Shown here one piece after another: positions 5,120 to 7,358 of a stretch of DNA of 7,358 bases. The stretch lies in NCBI GenBank assembly GCA_017452035.1, contig JAFTNE010000117.1:1-7358 (forward strand), given 5' to 3'. The notes beneath the pieces were generated by a model that was not told the DNA's origin, made no database searches, and saw only the letters and a list, made by a program, of their open reading frames with translations. The stretch is from Clostridia bacterium (GTDB lineage Bacteria > Bacillota > Clostridia > Christensenellales > CAG-314). The position numbers and the translations under genes were made by a program. Numbering within the stretch: position 1 is the first letter of the stretch; each line of letters begins with the position of its first letter.

Positions 5120-7358
5120 ATGGATAAAATTCAAGTAGAAAAAAAGTGGAATCAGCTTTGGAATGAACAAAAGGTGTATTCCTTCAACGAAAAAGACGTA
5201 GACAACAAGCACTACGTTTTGGAAATGTTTTCTTACCCAAGTGGCGCAAAGTTGCACATTGGTCACTGGTACAACTACGGTCTTACCGATAGCTACGCGC
5301 GTTACCAAATCATGAAGGGCAAAAACGTTTTCCAACCAATGGGCTTTGACGCTTTTGGTTTGCCTGCTGAAAACTACGCCATCAAAACTGGTGTTCACCC
5401 CCAAGACTCGACATACCACAACATTGCCGTTATGGAAGAACAACTCAAAAACATTGGCGCAATGTTCGATTGGGACCACGAAATTATCACTTGTTCCCCC
5501 GACTACTACCGTTGGACACAGTGGCTATTTTGCCAATTGTACAAGCACGGTCTTGCTTATCGCAAAAAGGCTCCTGTAAACTGGTGCCCAAGTTGCAACA
5601 CAGTGCTTGCTAACGAACAAGTAATTGACGGTCACTGCGAAAGATGCGACAGTCAAGTTATCAAAAAGGACCTAACACAATGGTTCTTTAAGATTACTGC
5701 CTATGCCGAAGAGTTACTAAATGACCTCGACAAAATTGACTGGCCGGAAAAAACCAAGGCAATGCAACGCAACTGGATTGGCAAATCCGTTGGTGGCGAA
5801 ATTGTTTTCACACTTGCAGACGGAAGCGAAAGCTTTAAGGTATTTACAACACGTGCCGACACCTTGTTTGGTTGCACCTACGTTGTACTTGCCCCCGAGC
5901 ACGAACTTGTAAAACGCATCACCACACCCGAACACCTTGACGAAGTAAACGCTTACTGTGACGAAGTTGCAAAAACCAACGAAATTGAACGCTTGTCTAC
6001 TGCAAAGGAAAAGACGGGTGTGTTTACTGGCGCATATGCAATTAACCCAATTAACGGCGAAAAGGTACAAATTTGGATTGGCGACTACGTACTTGCATCC
6101 TACGGTACAGGCGCAGTTATGGGTGTTCCAAGCCATGACGAACGCGACTACAAGTTTGCACAAAAACACGGCTTGGGTATCAATCGTGTTATCAAGGGCG
6201 CAACAGCCGACGTAGACGACAGTTTGCCTTTCTGCGAATATGGCGTTATGGTAAACAGTGGCGAGTTTGACGGCATGACAAGCGAACAAGGTCGCGTTGC
6301 CGTTGTAGAAAAACTTACAAAACGTGGCCTTGGCGAAATCAAAACAAACTATCGTTTGCGCGACTGGCTTGTATCTCGTCAACGTTACTGGGGCGCACCT
6401 ATCCCGGTAATTCACTGCCCACACTGTGGCGAAGTGCTTGACGAAAATTTGCCAGTGGAACTTCCTTATGACGTAGAGTTCAAACCAGACGGCACAAGCC
6501 CTCTTGCTAAGCACGAAAAATTTATCCATGACGTAACCTGCCCCAAATGTGGCGCGAAGGCTACTCGTGACCCAGATACACTGGATACATTTGTTTGCAG
6601 TAGTTGGTACTTCTTGCGTTACCCCGATGCGCACAACAGCGAAAACCCTTGGGATACAGCCTGGATTGACAAAATGTTGCCTGTTGACAAGTACGTTGGT
6701 GGCGCAGAACACGCTTGCATGCACCTGTTGTATGCGCGCTTTATCACAAAGGCTCTGCGCGACATGGGTTACTTGCACTTTGACGAACCATTTAAGTCTC
6801 TTGTTCACCAAGGTGTAATTCTTGGCCCAGACGGCAACCGTATGAGCAAATCTCACGGCAACGTTGTTAGCCCTGACGAATACGTAAACAACTACGGCGC
6901 AGACGTTTTCCGTTGTTACCTTGCGTTTGGCTTTAAGTACACCGAAGGTGGCCCATGGAATGATGACGGCATCAAAGCTCTCAACAAGTGGTTGGACCGT
7001 GTGGAAAGATACACACTTGCTGCTTACGGCGACTACCCAACAACCACCGACTTTGGCCCAGCCGAAAAGGAGCTCAACCGTGCAAGACACTGCACTATCA
7101 AGGCAGTGGATGCCGACTACCCCGAGTTTTCCTTTAACACAGCAGTTGCTCGTATGATGGAACTTGTAAATGCAATTTCCAAGTACGATGGACAAAAGGT
7201 TAAAAACGCCAAGCTTTACCAAGATACAATTGACGACCTTTTGAAGATGCTTACCCCACTTGCACCACACTTTACAGAAGAGTTGTGGCACCAAACTGGC
7301 CACGAAAGTTGTATTGTTGTGGAAAAATTCCCCGTTTGTGACGAAAGCGCAACCAAGG
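5120..7358 (+). CDS. leuS: Leucyl-tRNA synthetase, 3' end outside window
   Basis: Class I synthetase that charges tRNA-Leu with leucine in the cytosol. The first 746 residues are present; bacterial LeuRS is usually 800-870, so roughly the last 60-100 are missing. The ATP signature HIGH is at 46-49 and the second signature, RMSKS, at 574-578. A Cys4 zinc motif (Cys156, 159, 173, 176) lies in [18 protein letters not shown]. The CP1 editing domain follows, with TTRADTLFG (243-251) and [16 protein letters not shown], where Asp343 is the conserved editing Asp that excludes leucine from hydrolysis. A second Cys4 set (Cys433, 436, 474, 477) precedes SSWYFLRY. Only a few residues separate LVHQG from RMSKS, so the leucine-specific insertion of E. 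coli LeuRS is absent, as in Bacillus. The anticodon-binding domain starts near residue 620. The gene has its own promoter and ribosome binding site. It avoids TTA, CTA and TCA codons after 5720. Confidence 0.97.
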   Translation, partial: MDKIQVEKKWNQLWNEQKVYSFNEKDVDNKHYVLEMFSYPSGAKLHIGHWYNYGLTDSYARYQIMKGKNVFQPMGFDAFGLPAENYAIKTGVHPQDSTYHNIAVMEEQLKNIGAMFDWDHEIITCSPDYYRWTQWLFCQLYKHGLAYRKKAPVNWCPSCNTVLANEQVIDGHCERCDSQVIKKDLTQWFFKITAYAEELLNDLDKIDWPEKTKAMQRNWIGKSVGGEIVFTLADGSESFKVFTTRADTLFGCTYVVLAPEHELVKRITTPEHLDEVNAYCDEVAKTNEIERLSTAKEKTGVFTGAYAINPINGEKVQIWIGDYVLASYGTGAVMGVPSHDERDYKFAQKHGLGINRVIKGATADVDDSLPFCEYGVMVNSGEFDGMTSEQGRVAVVEKLTKRGLGEIKTNYRLRDWLVSRQRYWGAPIPVIHCPHCGEVLDENLPVELPYDVEFKPDGTSPLAKHEKFIHDVTCPKCGAKATRDPDTLDTFVCSSWYFLRYPDAHNSENPWDTAWIDKMLPVDKYVGGAEHACMHLLYARFITKALRDMGYLHFDEPFKSLVHQGVILGPDGNRMSKSHGNVVSPDEYVNNYGADVFRCYLAFGFKYTEGGPWNDDGIKALNKWLDRVERYTLAAYGDYPTTTDFGPAEKELNRARHCTIKAVDADYPEFSFNTAVARMMELVNAISKYDGQKVKNAKLYQDTIDDLLKMLTPLAPHFTEELWHQTGHESCIVVEKFPVCDESATK

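Noticed and set aside
5717..7303. 528-codon - strand open frame
   Set aside because: It lies antisense to leuS in codon register and is open only because leuS avoids TTA, CTA and TCA codons. Its translation has no recognisable domain and an implausible Cys/Val/Phe-rich composition.

Overview
The window looks like a chromosomal housekeeping region of a low-to-moderate GC Gram-positive bacterium, most likely an uncultured member of the Clostridia. The reasons are consensus sigma-A promoters with 17-bp spacers, AGGAG-type ribosome binding sites, T-rich intrinsic terminators, a small redox-disulfide (DUF1858) protein, a Clostridia-style PRC-barrel protein, and a LeuRS with two Cys4 motifs and almost no leucine-specific insertion. 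The genus cannot be named from this sequence. I found no RNA genes, CRISPR, insertion sequences, phage genes or toxin-antitoxin genes.

Layout, left to right. (1) The 3' part of an RluA-family pseudouridine synthase gene (+, 1-492) enters from outside the window. It meets a HAD-family phosphatase gene (-, 777-1391) head-on, with a strong bidirectional terminator at 569-603 between them. (2) A DUF1858 redox-disulfide gene (-, 1576-1758) has its own promoter and terminator and lies upstream of the HAD gene on the same strand. (3) A divergent intergenic region (1759-1921) leads into a PRC-barrel protein (+, 1922-2674), followed by a terminator at 2842-2880. (4) After an AT-rich 455-base gap comes an M14 zinc peptidase starting at TTG (+, 3130-4026). 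(5) A PHP phosphoesterase of the histidinol-phosphatase type follows (+, 4177-4959) with a terminator at 4994-5018. (6) leuS (leucyl-tRNA synthetase) begins at 5120 behind a near-perfect promoter and runs off the right edge; 746 codons are present.

The genes look like independent single-gene transcription units rather than a pathway operon. Most have their own promoter or terminator, and the functions (RNA modification, phosphatase, redox, cell-wall-type peptidase, histidine-type phosphatase, translation) share no obvious theme.

I do not see a new multi-gene system. The most interesting signals are regulatory. The HAD and PHP genes each have a good sigma-A promoter placed so close to the only possible start codon that their mRNAs should have a leader of zero to three bases and no Shine-Dalgarno site. 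Neighbouring genes have ordinary leaders. Secondary points are an M14 peptidase with Val in place of the usual substrate-binding Arg, a two-part PRC-barrel protein with a conserved-looking C-terminal block, an inverted repeat across that gene's stop codon, and strong codon bias in leuS.
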